In this document: positions 9,044-20,149 of the stretch, piece by piece
Position numbering within the stretch: the first letter of the stretch is position 1
Layout of the letters: the number at the start of each line of letters is the position of its first letter
Assembly: GCF_011382965.1 (NCBI RefSeq)
Contig: NZ_CP049934.1
Location: 1,302,001-1,366,000, forward strand
DNA length: 64,000 nt
Origin: Leucobacter insecticola
GTDB taxonomy: Bacteria > Actinomycetota > Actinomycetes > Actinomycetales > Microbacteriaceae
Direction of reading: 5' to 3'
Notes under the pieces: generated by a model
Seen by the model: only the letters and a program-made list of their open reading frames with translations
What the model was told of the DNA's origin: nothing
Database searches by the model: none
Translations under genes and position numbers: made by a program

Positions 9044-12000
9044 TTGGCTGCTGCGCCCAACGCATCGTCAACCACCCAACCGAAGAACGGTCGCGATCAT
9101 CAGCGGCTCTCCTTCGCCAAAATTTCCGACACGCTGTCGGTGCCAAACCTGTTGGCGCTGCAGCTTGAGAGTTTCGACTGGCTCGTCGGCAATGACGCGT
9201 GGAAGGAACGCGTCATTGAAGCACAGGCTCAGGGGCGCGATGACATCGCGCTGAAGAGCGGTCTGGAGGAGATCTTTGACGAGATCTCTCCGATCGAAGA
9301 CAACGCTGGCACCATGCAGCTGTCGTTCGAGAACCCGATCCTTGATGAGCAGAAGTTCACCATCGAGGAGTGCAAGGAGCGCGGTAAGACCTATTCGGCA
9401 CCGCTCTATGTTGAGGCGGCGTTCTACAACACCGAGACGCAGGTACTGAAGAGCCAGACGGTCTACATGGGTGATTTCCCCATCATGACCCCCAAGGGCA
9501 CCTTCATCATTAACGGCACCGAGCGCGTCATTGTTTCGCAACTCGTGCGTAGCCCCGGTGTCTACTTCGAGCGCACGCAGGAGAAGACGAGCGATAAAGA
9601 CGTCTTTACCGCTCGCGTGATCCCGAGCCGCGGCGCATGGCTTGAGTTTGAGGTCGACAAGCGTGACCAGGTTGGTGTGCGTATCGACCGCAAGCGTAAG
9701 CAGTCGGTCACCGTCTTCCTGAAGGCTCTCGGCATGACCAGCGAGGAGATCCTCGAAGAGTTCGCCGGCTACGAGTCCATCGCGCTGACTCTTGAGAAAG
9801 ACGCGATTGTCACTCAGGAAGAGGCGCTGAAGGACATCTACCGCAAGCAGCGTCCGGGCGAGCAGGTTGCGATCGAGGCCGCGCGTGCGCTCCTCGATAA
9901 CAGCTACTTCAATGAGAAGCGCTACGACCTCGCTAAAGTTGGTCGCTACAAGATCAACCGCAAGCTCGGTCTCGACGCCCCCATTACCGATTCGGTGCTC
10001 TCTCTCGAAGACATCGTCGCGACGATCAAGTACCTCGTTGGCCTGCACGCTGGCACCGAGAAGCTTCCCGGTATCCGCGACGGCAAGGCTGTCGACATTC
10101 GCCTTGACACCGACGACATCGATCACTTTGGTAACCGCCGCATCCGCGCGGTGGGTGAGCTCATCCAGAACCAGGTGCGCACCGGCCTCAGCCGTATGGA
10201 ACGTGTCGTTCGCGAACGCATGACTACGCAGGACATTGAGGCGATCACGCCGAACACCCTGATCAACACGCGCCCCGTGCTCGCGGCGATCAAGGAGTTC
10301 TTCGGCACTTCGCAGCTGTCGCAGTTCATGGATCAGAACAACCCGCTCGCGGGCCTGACCAACAAGCGCCGTCTGTCCGCGCTCGGTCCCGGTGGCCTGT
10401 CGCGTGACCGTGCTGGTGTTGAGGTTCGAGACGTTCACCCCTCCCACTACGGCCGCATGTGCCCCATCGAGACCCCGGAAGGCCCGAACATTGGCCTGAT
10501 CGGTGCACTTGCAACGTTCGCGCGGATCAACGCCTTCGGGTTCATCGAGACGCCGTATCGTCGCGTGATCGACGGCAAGGCAACCGATCAAGTTGACTAC
10601 CTGACCGCTCACGAAGAGGACGAGTTCCTTATCGCGCAGGCTGGGGCTCCGCTCGATAAGAACGGCAAGTTCATTGAGAAGCAGGTTCTTGCTCGCCCCC
10701 GCGGCTCCGAGGTTGTGCTGGTTGATGCAGACCGTGTTGAGTACATGGACGTTTCGCCCCGCCAGATGGTGTCGGTAGCGACCTCGCTGATCCCGTTCCT
10801 CGAGCACGACGATGCAAACCGCGCGCTCATGGGCGCGAACATGCAGCGTCAGGCTGTGCCGCTCGTGCGCAGCTCTTCACCGCTCGTCGGAACCGGCATG
10901 GAGGGCTACGCAGCCATCGACGCCGGTGACGTTGTGACCGCTGAGAAGTCCGGCGTGATCGCCGACGTTTCCGCTGACGTCGTCACCGTGCAGCAAGATG
11001 AGGGCGGCACGAAGAGCTACTACATGCGCAAGTTCGACCGCTCGAACCAGGGCACGAACTACAACCATCGTGTGATCGTGAAGGCTGGCGAGCGCATCGA
11101 GGCAGGCGAGGTCATCGCTGACGGCCCCGCAACCGAGAATGGTGAGCTCGCGCTCGGCAAGAACCTGCTCGTCGCGTTCATGTCGTGGGAGGGACACAAC
11201 TTCGAGGACGCGATCATCCTGAGCCAGAACCTGGTGAAGGACGACACGCTCTCGTCGATCCACATTGAGGAGTACGACGTCGATGCTCGCGACACCAAGC
11301 TGGGCAAGGAAGAGATCACCCGTGATCTCCCGAACGCCAGCATGGAGGCGCTGAAGGATCTCGACGAGCGCGGCATCATCCGCATCGGCGCTGAGGTTAC
11401 CCCCGGCGACATCCTCGTCGGCAAGGTCACGCCGAAGGGCGAGACCGAGCTTTCAGCCGAGGAGCGTCTGCTCCGCGCGATCTTCAACGAGAAGAGCCGT
11501 GAGGTGCGCGACACCTCCCTCAAGGTGCCGCACGGTGTCTCTGGCACGGTGACCTCGGTCAAGGTATTCGACGCGGAGAATGACAACGACGACGAACTCG
11601 GCTCTGGCGTCAATCAGCGCGTTGTCGTGTACATTGCGCAGAAGCGTAAGATCACCGAGGGCGACAAGCTCGCGGGTCGCCACGGCAACAAGGGCGTCAT
11701 CTCGAAGATCCTCCCGGTCGAAGACATGCCCTTCCTCGCGGATGGCACGCCCGTCGACGTGATCCTGAACCCGCTCGGTATTCCCGGCCGCATGAACTTC
11801 GGCCAGGTGTTGGAGATTCACCTCGGCTGGATCGCCAAGCAGGGCTGGAATGTCGAGGGCAACCCCGAGTGGGCGGCGAAGCTGTCCAAGGAAGCGCTCT
11901 CGGCCGCCCCCGGCACCAAGGTTGCGACCCCGGTGTTTGACGGTGCGTCAGAGGCTGAAATTGCAGGGCTCCTCGACTCCACGCTCGAGACGCGTGACGG

Positions 12001-12541
12001 CGAGCGTTTGATCGATTCGAGCGGCAAGACGCGCCTGTTTGACGGTCGTTCCGGCGAGCCCTACCCCTACCCTGTGTCGGTCGGCTACATGTACATCCTG
12101 AAGCTGCACCACCTTGTCGATGACAAGATCCACGCGCGGTCAACGGGTCCCTACTCCATGATCACGCAGCAGCCGCTCGGCGGTAAGGCCCAGTTTGGTG
12201 GCCAGCGCTTTGGTGAGATGGAAGTGTGGGCGCTCGAGGCCTACGGTGCAGCATATGCGCTGCAGGAACTACTCACGGTGAAGTCCGATGACATCCTCGG
12301 ACGTGTGAAGGTCTACGAGGCGATCGTGCGCGGGGAGAACATCCCTGAGCCCGGTGTCCCCGAGTCGTTCCGCGTTCTCATGAAGGAAATGCAGTCGCTG
12401 TGCCTGAATGTTGAGGTACTCGGTGCTGACGGTCAGGCCGTCAACCTGCGTGACAACGATGACGAGGCTCACCGCACAGCGGAAGAGCTCGGCATTAACC
12501 TGTCATCCCGTTTCGAGACCTCGTCTATCGACGAAATCTGA
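9044..12541 (+). CDS. rpoB: DNA-directed RNA polymerase beta subunit
   Basis: The 1165-aa beta subunit of RNA polymerase, full length for Actinobacteria. Start is TTG 9044, seven bases after a strong GGAGGT. The rifampicin cluster I is easy to read ([20 protein letters not shown]), followed by [14 protein letters not shown] and [20 protein letters not shown]. The residue equivalent to E. coli His526 is Asn440 (codon AAC, 10361-10363), while the Asp516 and Ser531 equivalents are unchanged. The C-terminus ([20 protein letters not shown]) is intact. rpoC follows after 101 bp and is presumably co-transcribed. Confidence 0.98.
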   Translation: MAAAPNASSTTQPKNGRDHQRLSFAKISDTLSVPNLLALQLESFDWLVGNDAWKERVIEAQAQGRDDIALKSGLEEIFDEISPIEDNAGTMQLSFENPILDEQKFTIEECKERGKTYSAPLYVEAAFYNTETQVLKSQTVYMGDFPIMTPKGTFIINGTERVIVSQLVRSPGVYFERTQEKTSDKDVFTARVIPSRGAWLEFEVDKRDQVGVRIDRKRKQSVTVFLKALGMTSEEILEEFAGYESIALTLEKDAIVTQEEALKDIYRKQRPGEQVAIEAARALLDNSYFNEKRYDLAKVGRYKINRKLGLDAPITDSVLSLEDIVATIKYLVGLHAGTEKLPGIRDGKAVDIRLDTDDIDHFGNRRIRAVGELIQNQVRTGLSRMERVVRERMTTQDIEAITPNTLINTRPVLAAIKEFFGTSQLSQFMDQNNPLAGLTNKRRLSALGPGGLSRDRAGVEVRDVHPSHYGRMCPIETPEGPNIGLIGALATFARINAFGFIETPYRRVIDGKATDQVDYLTAHEEDEFLIAQAGAPLDKNGKFIEKQVLARPRGSEVVLVDADRVEYMDVSPRQMVSVATSLIPFLEHDDANRALMGANMQRQAVPLVRSSSPLVGTGMEGYAAIDAGDVVTAEKSGVIADVSADVVTVQQDEGGTKSYYMRKFDRSNQGTNYNHRVIVKAGERIEAGEVIADGPATENGELALGKNLLVAFMSWEGHNFEDAIILSQNLVKDDTLSSIHIEEYDVDARDTKLGKEEITRDLPNASMEALKDLDERGIIRIGAEVTPGDILVGKVTPKGETELSAEERLLRAIFNEKSREVRDTSLKVPHGVSGTVTSVKVFDAENDNDDELGSGVNQRVVVYIAQKRKITEGDKLAGRHGNKGVISKILPVEDMPFLADGTPVDVILNPLGIPGRMNFGQVLEIHLGWIAKQGWNVEGNPEWAAKLSKEALSAAPGTKVATPVFDGASEAEIAGLLDSTLETRDGERLIDSSGKTRLFDGRSGEPYPYPVSVGYMYILKLHHLVDDKIHARSTGPYSMITQQPLGGKAQFGGQRFGEMEVWALEAYGAAYALQELLTVKSDDILGRVKVYEAIVRGENIPEPGVPESFRVLMKEMQSLCLNVEVLGADGQAVNLRDNDDEAHRTAEELGINLSSRFETSSIDEI

Positions 12542-12581
12542 GTCTAGGCGGATCTCATTTCAAGATGGGATTCGCAACTAT

Positions 12582-12607
12582 GTGATTACACCCAACGGTG
12601 AGATCAC
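12582..12607 (+). other. Hairpin in the rpoB-rpoC gap
   Basis: GTGATTACACC and GGTGAGATCAC flank a CAAC loop, pairing 5 bp plus 4 bp around a 2-nt internal mismatch. A weaker 7-bp hairpin lies at 12551-12570. Neither is directly followed by a T tract, so they look like mRNA processing or stability elements rather than terminators (inference). Confidence 0.4.
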
Positions 12608-12642
12608 ACCGAATCAGACTTTTTAGTTACCAAGGAGAAACA

Positions 12643-15600
12643 TTGCTCGAGGGCACAGATTTCAACGAGTTGCAGATCCGTCTGGCTACGGCCGAAGACA
12701 TCCGCAGCTGGTCGTTCGGCGAGGTTAAGAAGCCGGAGACCATCAACTACCGCACCCTGAAGCCAGAAAAGGACGGCCTGTTCGGCGAACAGATCTTCGG
12801 ACCGAGCCGCGACTGGGAGTGCGCGTGCGGCAAATACAAGCGCGTCCGTTACAAGGGCATCGTGTGCGAGCGCTGCGGCGTCGAGGTCACCAAGTCCTCT
12901 GTACGTCGTGAGCGGATGGGCCACATCGAGCTCGCCGCACCCGTCACGCACATCTGGTACTTCAAGGGCGTGCCGTCACGCCTGGGCTACCTGCTCGACA
13001 TGGCACCGAAGGACCTCGAAAAGGTCATCTACTTCGCCGCCTACATGATCATTGACATTGATGAAGAGGGACGTCACGAGGACCTCGCCGAGTTGGAAGC
13101 CGAGCTTCGTCTCGAGCTGAAGGCTCTCGAGGAGCAGCGCGACCTCGGTATCGCGAAGCGCCAGCAGCAGGCAGAAGCCGACCTAGCCGCGCTTGAGGCT
13201 GAGGGTGCGAAGGCGGATCAGCGCCGTCGTGCCGAAGCCTCCGCCGAAAAGGAGATGGCCGCGATCCGCAAGGAGAAGGACGAGGAAATCGCCCGTCTCC
13301 AGCGCGTCTGGGAAGATTTCCGCAACCTGAAGGTGGGCGACCTGAAGCCCGAAGACGCTGTCTTCGCGGATCTCATGGACCGCTACGGCGATTACTTCGA
13401 GGCCTACATGGGCGCGGAGGCGATTAAGCGTCGCCTCGAGGCCTTCGACCTTGAGGCAGAGAGCGAAATCCTGCACCATCAGATCTCTGAGGGTAAGGGC
13501 CAGAAGAAGATCCGCGCGATTAAGCGCCTGAAGGTCGTCAGTTCCTTCCTGCAGACCGGCGCAAGCCCAGCCGCGATGGTGCTCGACGTCGTGCCGGTGA
13601 TCCCGCCGGAACTGCGCCCGATGGTGCAGCTCGACGGTGGCCGCTTCGCGACCTCCGATCTCAACGATCTCTACCGCCGTGTGATCAACCGAAACAACCG
13701 TCTGCGTCGTCTGCTTGATCTCGGGGCGCCTGAGATCATCGTGAACAACGAGAAGCGCATGCTGCAGGAGGCCGTCGACGCGCTGTTCGACAACGGCCGT
13801 CGTGGTCGCCCAGTCACGGGCACCGGTAACCGGGCTCTGAAGTCATTGAGCGACATGCTCAAGGGCAAGCAGGGCCGTTTCCGTCAGAACCTGCTCGGTA
13901 AGCGTGTTGACTACTCGGGCCGTTCAGTGATTGTGGTCGGTCCGCAGCTGAAGCTGCACCAGTGTGGTCTGCCCAAGCAGATGGCGCTTGAGCTCTTTAA
14001 GCCGTTTGTGATCAAGCGCCTCATGGATCTGTCGCACGCGCAGAACGTCAAGGCCGCAAAGCGTATGGTTGAGCGCGCACGCTCAGAGGTGTGGGACGTG
14101 CTGGAGGAGATCATCCGCGAGCGCCCCGTGCTGCTCAACCGTGCACCGACGCTCCACCGCCTCGGCATCCAGGCGTTTGAACCGCAGCTCGTTGAGGGTA
14201 AGGCTATCCAGCTGCACCCGCTCGTCTGCACGGCGTTCAACGCTGACTTCGACGGTGACCAGATGGCAGTTCACCTGCCGCTATCGGTTGAGGCTCAGGC
14301 TGAAGCGCGTGTGCTGATGCTTGCTTCGAACAACATTCTGAAGCCGTCTGACGGTCGCCCGGTGACCCTGCCTTCACAGGACATGATCATTGGTCTGCAC
14401 TTCATCACCACGGTGAAGCCTGATGGCATCGGCACTGGCCGCGCCTTCGGATCTGTCGCTGAAGCCATCCTCGCTATGGACGAGGGCACGCTGGATCTCG
14501 GCTCCAAAGTCAAGATCCGCCTCGAGGGCTACACCAATGCTGAGGGTGTCACCTCGGAGAAGCCCGTGCTTGTGGAGACGACACTCGGACGCGCGCTCTT
14601 CAATGAGACGCTGCCGAACGACTACGCCTACTTCGAGCGTGTGGCAGACAAGAACAGTCTGTCGAGCTTGGTCAATGACCTCGCTGAACGCTACCCGAAG
14701 GTCGAAGTCGCCGCGACCCTTGACCGGATCAAGGACGCAGGCTTCTACTGGGCATCACGCTCCGGTATTACGGTTGCGCTGTCAGATGTGGTCACCCCGC
14801 CCAACAAGGCAGAGATCATCGCTGAGCACGAGAAGCGCGCCACCAAGGTGCAGCGTGACTATGATCGCGGCATGATCCAGGATAGCGAGCGGCATAAGGC
14901 GCTTGTCGAGATCTGGACCGAGGCGACCGACGAGGTTGCTGCTGCGATGCGCGAGTCGTTCACCGACGAGAACACCATCCACCGGATGGTCTCCTCGGGT
15001 GCTCGAGGTAACTGGCTGCAGATCCGCAATATTGCGGGCATGCGAGGCCTGGTGTCGAACCCGAAGGGTGAGATCATCCCGCGTCCGATCATCAACTCGT
15101 ACCGCGAGGGCCTGTCGGTGGCGGAGTACTTCATCGCGACCCACGGTGCCCGTAAGGGTCTCGCCGATACCGCTCTGCGTACGGCCGACTCGGGGTACCT
15201 GACCCGTCGTCTGGTTGACGTGTCGCAGGATGTCATCATCCGCGAGGAAGACTGTGGCACGAAGCGCGGACTAGACCTGCCGATTGCCGAGATTGACGCC
15301 AATGGCGTGCTTGTCGGCGACGAGAATGTCGAGAACTCGGTGTACGCACGTACGCTTTCCTCTGACGCGGTGGACGCCAACGGCGTCACCATCGCGCAGG
15401 CCGGTGAAGACGTGGGTGACGTGCTCATCGAGAAGCTGTTTGCTGCCGGCATCACGGAGATCAAGGTCCGTTCGGTCCTGACCTGCGAGTCCGCTGTTGG
15501 CGTGTGCGCGACCTGCTACGGCCGCTCGCTTGCTACCGGCCAGCGCGTCGACATCGGCGAGGCCGTCGGCATTATCGCCGCACAGTCGATTGGTGAGCCG

Positions 15601-16536
15601 GGAACCCAGCTGACGATGCGTACCTTCCACACCGGTGGATCGGCCTCAGCCGACGACATCACGCAAGGTCTGCCCCGCGTGCAGGAGCTCTTCGAAGCGC
15701 GTACGCCCAAGGGCGCATCGCCGATCGCGGAAGCTGCCGGTCGCGTCACCATTGAAGACACGCCTAAGGGCCGCGTTATTCTCCTGACGCCGGACGACGG
15801 GACCGAGGAGAAAGCGTACCCGGTGCTAAAGCGTGCCACCCTGATTGTTGAAGACGGCGATCACGTTGAGCTCGGACAGCCGTTCTTGCAGGGCACTCTC
15901 GATCCGAAGGACATCCTGCAGGTCGGTTCCACCCGCGGCGACAAGCACATCCCCGGTGAGCGTGCCGTGCAGCGCTACCTCGTTGAGGGCGTGCAGAATG
16001 TGTACCGATCGCAGGGCGTGCCGATCCACGACAAACACATCGAGGTCATCGTTCGCCAGATGCTCCGCAAGGTCACCGTCGTTGACCATGGCGAGACCGA
16101 GCTGCTTCCGGGCGAGCTGGTTGACCGCGCGAAGTACCAGCGCATCAACCGTGAGGCGCTGCTCGAGGGCAAGCGGGTCGCAACGGCTCGTGCCGAGGTG
16201 ATGGGGATCACGAAGGCGTCGCTCGCGACCGAATCCTGGCTGTCGGCCGCCTCCTTCCAGGAGACGACCCGTGTACTCACCCAGGCCGCGATGGAGGGAT
16301 CGAAGGATCCGCTCATCGGTCTCAAGGAGAATGTCATCATCGGTAAGCTCATCCCGGCCGGTACCGGTCTGGGCGTTTACCGTGACGTCGATGTGCAGGC
16401 GACCGAGGAAGCGAAGGCGGAGCGTTACCCGAACCGTCTCTTCGCTACCGAGGGCACCTTCGACGAAAACGATCTCTCGTTCGTTGACTTCGAAAGCTTC
16501 ACCGCTGACGAATTTAACCCGGGCAACTACAGCTAG
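12643..16536 (+). CDS. rpoC: DNA-directed RNA polymerase beta' subunit
   Basis: The 1297-aa catalytic subunit. Start is TTG 12643 behind AAGGAGA (12633-12639), giving [20 protein letters not shown] as in other actinobacterial RpoC; the 45 bases upstream are open but not conserved. Zinc ligands are Cys60, 62, 75 and 78 ([17 protein letters not shown]). The Mg-binding catalytic loop [10 protein letters not shown] starts at Asn533. A second Cys cluster ([13 protein letters not shown]) and [20 protein letters not shown] in the bridge-helix/trigger-loop region are intact. A triplicated repeat and a strong terminator follow. Confidence 0.98.
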   Translation: MLEGTDFNELQIRLATAEDIRSWSFGEVKKPETINYRTLKPEKDGLFGEQIFGPSRDWECACGKYKRVRYKGIVCERCGVEVTKSSVRRERMGHIELAAPVTHIWYFKGVPSRLGYLLDMAPKDLEKVIYFAAYMIIDIDEEGRHEDLAELEAELRLELKALEEQRDLGIAKRQQQAEADLAALEAEGAKADQRRRAEASAEKEMAAIRKEKDEEIARLQRVWEDFRNLKVGDLKPEDAVFADLMDRYGDYFEAYMGAEAIKRRLEAFDLEAESEILHHQISEGKGQKKIRAIKRLKVVSSFLQTGASPAAMVLDVVPVIPPELRPMVQLDGGRFATSDLNDLYRRVINRNNRLRRLLDLGAPEIIVNNEKRMLQEAVDALFDNGRRGRPVTGTGNRALKSLSDMLKGKQGRFRQNLLGKRVDYSGRSVIVVGPQLKLHQCGLPKQMALELFKPFVIKRLMDLSHAQNVKAAKRMVERARSEVWDVLEEIIRERPVLLNRAPTLHRLGIQAFEPQLVEGKAIQLHPLVCTAFNADFDGDQMAVHLPLSVEAQAEARVLMLASNNILKPSDGRPVTLPSQDMIIGLHFITTVKPDGIGTGRAFGSVAEAILAMDEGTLDLGSKVKIRLEGYTNAEGVTSEKPVLVETTLGRALFNETLPNDYAYFERVADKNSLSSLVNDLAERYPKVEVAATLDRIKDAGFYWASRSGITVALSDVVTPPNKAEIIAEHEKRATKVQRDYDRGMIQDSERHKALVEIWTEATDEVAAAMRESFTDENTIHRMVSSGARGNWLQIRNIAGMRGLVSNPKGEIIPRPIINSYREGLSVAEYFIATHGARKGLADTALRTADSGYLTRRLVDVSQDVIIREEDCGTKRGLDLPIAEIDANGVLVGDENVENSVYARTLSSDAVDANGVTIAQAGEDVGDVLIEKLFAAGITEIKVRSVLTCESAVGVCATCYGRSLATGQRVDIGEAVGIIAAQSIGEPGTQLTMRTFHTGGSASADDITQGLPRVQELFEARTPKGASPIAEAAGRVTIEDTPKGRVILLTPDDGTEEKAYPVLKRATLIVEDGDHVELGQPFLQGTLDPKDILQVGSTRGDKHIPGERAVQRYLVEGVQNVYRSQGVPIHDKHIEVIVRQMLRKVTVVDHGETELLPGELVDRAKYQRINREALLEGKRVATARAEVMGITKASLATESWLSAASFQETTRVLTQAAMEGSKDPLIGLKENVIIGKLIPAGTGLGVYRDVDVQATEEAKAERYPNRLFATEGTFDENDLSFVDFESFTADEFNPGNYS

Positions 16537-16538
16537 TG

Positions 16539-16633
16539 CCTCCCGCTGATTGAGCGAGTTGCTTCCCGCTGATTGAGCGAGCGAAGCGGTTTGCTTCCCG
16601 CTGATTGAGCGAGCGAAGCGAGTCGAAATCAAG
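16539..16633 (+). repeat. Three nested direct copies of a GATTGAGCGAGCGAAGCG repeat
   Basis: The string TCCCGCTGATTGAGCGAG starts at 16541, 16564 and 16597. Each successive copy runs further: copy 1 stops after GAGCGAG, copy 2 adds CGAAGCGG, and copy 3 continues to GCGAGTCGAAATC. The full unit resembles a REP-like element, and related inverted copies occur upstream of rpsL (18928-19006). It lies between the rpoC stop codon and its terminator. Confidence 0.75.
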
Positions 16634-16660
16634 GGCTGCACGCTCAACCGGCACCAAGAA

Positions 16661-16703
16661 CAGCGGACCGCCACCTGTCACAGGTGGGGGTCCGCTGTTT
16701 TTT
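16661..16703 (+). terminator. Rho-independent terminator after rpoC
   Basis: CAGCGGACC (16661-16669) pairs with GGTCCGCTG (16689-16697), and CCACCTG (16671-16677) pairs with CAGGTGG (16681-16687) around a 3-nt loop with one G/G mismatch. Six T (16698-16703) follow. This ends the rpoBC transcript. Confidence 0.85.
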
Positions 16704-16821
16704 GCGCCGTGCCGCGCGTGGTCGCAAGAAAGTAGCTCCGGGCTTGTACTGTAGCGGCACAACGTTCGTGTTTCGGGAATCGGCATCCCGAACAGACCGG
16801 GCTGCTACGAGAGGCATAGCG

Positions 16822-17793
16822 ATGAACGAGAACCGCGAAACACCCCCTTCTAGGGCAGCGGAGAACCCGGAATCGACGAACCCGGGGGCTGCTATTGAGG
16901 AGACGGAGGCAACGAACACTCAGGTGCAAGACGCCGTTGCCAGAGCAACCAGCAGCGACGAACTCGAAGCCGAGGTCACTGTGGTTGAGGACACCGATAC
17001 CGCAGCAGAACTCGCTGAGGCTGCAGCGGAAGCTGAGCGCCTGCGCCGTGAGCAGATCGCTTCCGTAGACACCGAGCTGAACATGGAGGCCGTCACCGCC
17101 GTCGAGCCGAGCCCGGTCGATTCGAGCCGAGTGGCCGCGCTTGACGAGCTGCCAAGCGCCGCTGCGACTCCCTTCGAAGAGGATCCGCTCGCCCGCGACG
17201 GCGAGATTCGGATCAGCAGTGATCACCCGATGGCGGCGTTCTACGTGCAAACGCCAATGCCACCGGACATTCGCGGTAACCGTGGCGCTGGAACCTTGAT
17301 TGCGGTTCTCGCTACGATCGGCTTTGCGCTGGTCTACGCAGGCGTGCTCGCGGCCACGATCGCGCCCAGCACCCCGCCCTCGCAGTTTGTTGATGGCATG
17401 CTTGAGCAGCTGCTCTCCTGGGGCTTTATCGCCTCAGCGGTTGCGTTCCTCGTCGGAATGATTGTGCTGGTACTCATCTTTGGTCGCGCAGGCTGGTGGG
17501 CGTACGTACTTGGTGGCTTTTTCGTTGGTGTCGTCGTGTGGCTTGCGGCGACCGTGGGGGGCGCCGTTGATGCTGATGGTGTCCGTGCACTCTTCGATCG
17601 TTCGCCGTTTCAGACCATTGAGAAATTTGGCCTCTCGATCACCACGATTGCTGCGGCGATAGTGGCGCGCGAGTCTGCGGTATGGTTCGGCGCCTGGATC
17701 GGTGCGCGGGGTCGCAAGATCAAGCTCAAGAACGCTGAGGCCCTCGCTGAGTATGACGTGGCGCTGGCCGAGTCGCAGTCGAAATCCCTATGA
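16822..17793 (+). CDS. Membrane protein with acidic disordered N-terminus, function unknown
   Basis: A 323-aa protein. The first 150 or so residues are Glu/Ala/Thr-rich with no hydrophobic segment, likely disordered and including a short Ala/Glu helical patch (AAELAEAAAEAERLRREQ). Four hydrophobic segments follow, e.g. GTLIAVLATIGFALVYAGVL and IASAVAFLVGMIVLVLIFG. The C-terminal tail is basic then acidic. Start ATG 16822 has a purine-rich GAGAGG upstream. I recognise no catalytic motif. It overlaps the next membrane gene by ATGA, so the two probably act or are at least translated together. Confidence 0.7.
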   Translation: MNENRETPPSRAAENPESTNPGAAIEETEATNTQVQDAVARATSSDELEAEVTVVEDTDTAAELAEAAAEAERLRREQIASVDTELNMEAVTAVEPSPVDSSRVAALDELPSAAATPFEEDPLARDGEIRISSDHPMAAFYVQTPMPPDIRGNRGAGTLIAVLATIGFALVYAGVLAATIAPSTPPSQFVDGMLEQLLSWGFIASAVAFLVGMIVLVLIFGRAGWWAYVLGGFFVGVVVWLAATVGGAVDADGVRALFDRSPFQTIEKFGLSITTIAAAIVARESAVWFGAWIGARGRKIKLKNAEALAEYDVALAESQSKSL

Positions 17794-18271
17794 CTCCCGG
17801 CTCCCGTCCCAAAGTAACTCGTGGGTATGTGGGGAGTTTGCTGTTTGCGGCCGTGGTGGTTGCGGCAGCGTTGTTGATTGCGAGTTGGGGGCTACTGTCA
17901 CTTGCTCTGGATCGCGCTCCAGTAACCAGTGAGCATATTTCCATGGCAGCGGCCCCGGTGCGCATCACCGCGTTGCTCGGGATCCTCGGCTGGACGCTCT
18001 GGAAACAGGCGTTGGTTCTCTTGCGGGGTAAGAAGTCCCCTCGTGGGGTGTCATTATTTCAGTATCGCTCGGCGCGTACCTGTTTTGGTGTGTCGGGGGC
18101 ATGATGAGCGGCATGCGTATTGACGAAACCTGGCTGAGTCCCTTTGCGGCGGTATTGGCACCGATTTGGGCCGTCGCTGCGCTGCTCTTTTGGGCGATAC
18201 TTGCGAGGCGTGTATACACCGATCGGCCCACTCCGAAGTGGCCGTGGGAGCGTGCCGAGGGGGACGAGTAA
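17790..18271 (+). pseudogene. Four-helix small membrane protein, interrupted by a single-base frameshift
   Basis: Two open frames join into one 160-aa membrane protein if one base is restored at the C run 18037-18040 or the G run 18045-18048. The first frame supplies two hydrophobic segments (GSLLFAAVVVAAALLIASWG; LLGILGWTLWKQALVLL). The second supplies GVIISVSLGAYLFWCVGGMM and FAAVLAPIWAVAALLFWAIL, then a charged tail ending in WPWERAEGDE. The hydrophobic continuity across the joint is the main evidence. Unrepaired, it would be a 104-aa protein plus a 55-aa ORF starting at ATG 18104. Start ATG 17790 overlaps the upstream stop. Function unknown. Confidence 0.6.
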
Positions 18272-18273
18272 TC

Positions 18274-18908
18274 GTGACGAGCGCGATCGAAGAGCGGGTC
18301 AGTGTCGCGGTTGATAGCTGGTTAAGGTGGGTGCCGAGCTGGAGCCCCGGCACGCATCGGGGCCGCGCAAAACTGTGTCGTCGGTGTACGGGATCTCCGT
18401 TTCTCGCAGCAGCCGGCATGCCCCCGGCACGCCGCACCAGGTCACGCACGCGCTCGTCTCACGTATGCAGCGCATCATTGACAGGTGGGTTGAGGAGTAT
18501 ACGGCGACCTCTTTGCCCGCGCTGCACGCCGAGCTTACGGGGGAGGAGTTGTGGAAGGCGAAGGGGTATGATCCTGTCGCTGGGCTCGAGCCCGAGTATG
18601 ACGGGCTGGATCCTGATCCCGAACCCGATGAGGGTGAGCAACCGTTTCTGTTTACTCTGAGCGGGCTGGCTGAGGAAGTGAAACCTGAGCCGCCGTTGCC
18701 GCGACCGCCACTCAGCGCCGAAGAGAAGCAGCAGCTGCGGCATGAGATCCAGCTGGCGGACGCGTGCGCGGAAAATGCCGGCGCGGAGGTGTGTTTCGCG
18801 CTGGTGGAGCACCGGCCCAGGATTGTGTCCGCCGTTCACCGCTTTGTGGATCCTCAGATCCAGACAATCATTGACGACCTCAGTCGCAGCCTTGAGCCCC
18901 CGCAGTAG
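18274..18908 (+). pseudogene. Hypothetical soluble protein, interrupted by a single-base frameshift
   Basis: GTG 18274, two bases after the previous stop codon, opens MTSAIEERVSVAVDSWLRWV and runs to FLAAAGMPP. The next frame continues GTPHQVTHALVSRMQRIIDR to the stop at 18908. The frames join at a run of five C (18421-18425); a sixth C gives one 211-aa protein. The rest is acidic and Pro-rich in the middle (DPDPEPDEGEQPF), then helical (LSAEEKQQLRHEIQLADACA). No signal peptide or membrane segment is seen and I do not recognise the family. The gene is placed as the third of a unit with the two membrane genes before it. Confidence 0.6.
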
Positions 18909-18922
18909 CGGCTGCGCATCAT

Positions 18923-19011
18923 CCGCCGGTTGAGCGAATGTAGTGAGTCGAAACCCAGGTGACTGCCCGCTTGATTTCGACTCCGCGCTTCGCTCATTGC
19001 TCAATTGGCGG
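18923..19011. repeat. Inverted pair of the TTGAGCGA...GAGTCGAAA repeat
   Basis: A forward copy (18928-18955) and a reverse copy (18973-19006) of the element seen behind rpoC face each other, with outer arms CCGCCGGTTGAG and CTCAATTGGCGG pairing with two mismatches. The whole can fold as a long imperfect stem of almost 90 nt. It lies between the hypothetical gene and the rpsL promoter and may separate the two transcripts. It occupies the first quarter of the 384-bp gene-free stretch 18909-19292. Confidence 0.65.
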
Positions 19012-19019
19012 AAGGCGGA

Positions 19020-19049
19020 TTGCGCTCGAAGGTGCTTAGCCCATATAGT
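19020..19049 (+). promoter_or_regulatory. Candidate promoter of the str operon
   Basis: TTGCGC at 19020-19025 and TATAGT at 19044-19049 with an 18-bp spacer. The -10 hexamer is identical to that proposed for rpoB. The resulting leader to rpsL would be about 235 nt, long enough to contain control structure; none is obvious. Confidence 0.55.
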
Positions 19050-19292
19050 GGTTCGTTGGGGTGTTCCACCCGCCGGTTTGTTGTGCCTCGGCTCGGCAAG
19101 CTTACGGAGGAGCCCCCACATAAGGGTCACTCGTCTCATCCGAGGCTGATACCCCCACGGCATAGCTGCACTCGGTTACCAAGCCCGCTCACGCGGTGCA
19201 AAAGCAACAGCAGCTCCGTGCCCGCGCAAGCGAGCACATGCTTGACCAAAAGAAGCACTCCTGTCACCGTGCAGGACCAACTAGGAGAATCA

Positions 19293-19664
19293 GTGCCTAC
19301 TATTCAGCAGCTGGTTCGCAAGGGGCGGAAGCCGAAGGTCTCCAAGACCAAAGCTCCCGCACTGAAGGCGAACCCCCAGCAGCGCGGTGTGTGCACCCGT
19401 GTGTACACCACCACCCCGAAGAAGCCGAACTCGGCGATGCGTAAAGTCGCTCGTGTGAAGCTTTCGAACGGAACCGAGGTTACGGCCTACATCCCCGGTG
19501 AGGGCCACAACCTGCAGGAGCACTCCATGGTGCTCGTGCGCGGAGGTCGTGTAAAGGACCTTCCCGGTGTTCGTTACAAGATCGTGCGCGGCGCTCTCGA
19601 TACGCAGGCGGTCAAGGACCGTCAGCAGGCTCGGAGCCGCTACGGTGCAAAGAAGGTGAAGTAA
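19293..19664 (+). CDS. rpsL: 30S ribosomal protein S12
   Basis: A 123-aa S12 starting at GTG 19293 behind AGGAGA (19283-19288). The decoding-centre segments [15 protein letters not shown] and [12 protein letters not shown] are wild-type at the two lysines where streptomycin-resistance changes arise, and the Asp of KDLPG that is methylthiolated in other bacteria is present. The stop shares a base with the rpsG start (TAATG), a standard str-operon coupling. Confidence 0.98.
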   Translation: MPTIQQLVRKGRKPKVSKTKAPALKANPQQRGVCTRVYTTTPKKPNSAMRKVARVKLSNGTEVTAYIPGEGHNLQEHSMVLVRGGRVKDLPGVRYKIVRGALDTQAVKDRQQARSRYGAKKVK

Positions 19665-20134
19665 TGCCTCGTAAAGGTCCTGCTCCGAAGCGTCCCGTCG
19701 TTGCCGATCCGGTATACGGCGCTCCCATTGTCAGCCAGTTGGTAAACAAGATCCTGCTCGACGGAAAGAAAGGCCTCGCAGAGCGTATCGTTTATGGTGC
19801 ACTCGAGAACGTGGCTGAGAAGTCCGGTCAGGATCCCGTGGCGGTTCTCAAGAAGGCGCTCGACAACGTGCGTCCCACGCTTGAGGTTCGTTCGCGTCGC
19901 GTCGGCGGTAGCACCTACCAGGTGCCCATCGAAGTGAAGCCGCACCGTGCGAATACGCTCGCACTGCGCTGGTTGACCAACTACGCCAAGGCTCGTCGCG
20001 AAAACTCGATGACCGACCGTCTCACCAACGAGATTCTCGACGCATCCAACGGCCTCGGTGCCGCTGTGAAGCGCCGCGAAGACACGCACAAGATGGCTGA
20101 GTCCAACAGGGCATTCGCGCACTACCGCTGGTAA
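19664..20134 (+). CDS. rpsG: 30S ribosomal protein S7
   Basis: The 156-aa head-nucleating protein of the small subunit, beginning [16 protein letters not shown] and ending [11 protein letters not shown], both typical and full length. It overlaps rpsL by one base. In E. coli S7 represses its own operon, but the corresponding site here is unknown. A 13-bp inverted repeat follows in the gap before fusA. Confidence 0.98.
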   Translation: MPRKGPAPKRPVVADPVYGAPIVSQLVNKILLDGKKGLAERIVYGALENVAEKSGQDPVAVLKKALDNVRPTLEVRSRRVGGSTYQVPIEVKPHRANTLALRWLTNYAKARRENSMTDRLTNEILDASNGLGAAVKRREDTHKMAESNRAFAHYRW

Positions 20135-20149
20135 ACCACCGGTAACTCA

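Noticed and set aside
9068..10807. A 579-residue open frame antisense to rpoB
   Set aside because: Long antisense frames are common opposite GC-rich coding sequence. It has no ribosome site or recognisable motif, and rpoB is certain here.
18104..18271. Independent 55-aa single-helix protein gene
   Set aside because: Hydrophobic sequence continues in the same frame upstream of the ATG, so it reads better as the end of the frameshifted 160-aa protein.
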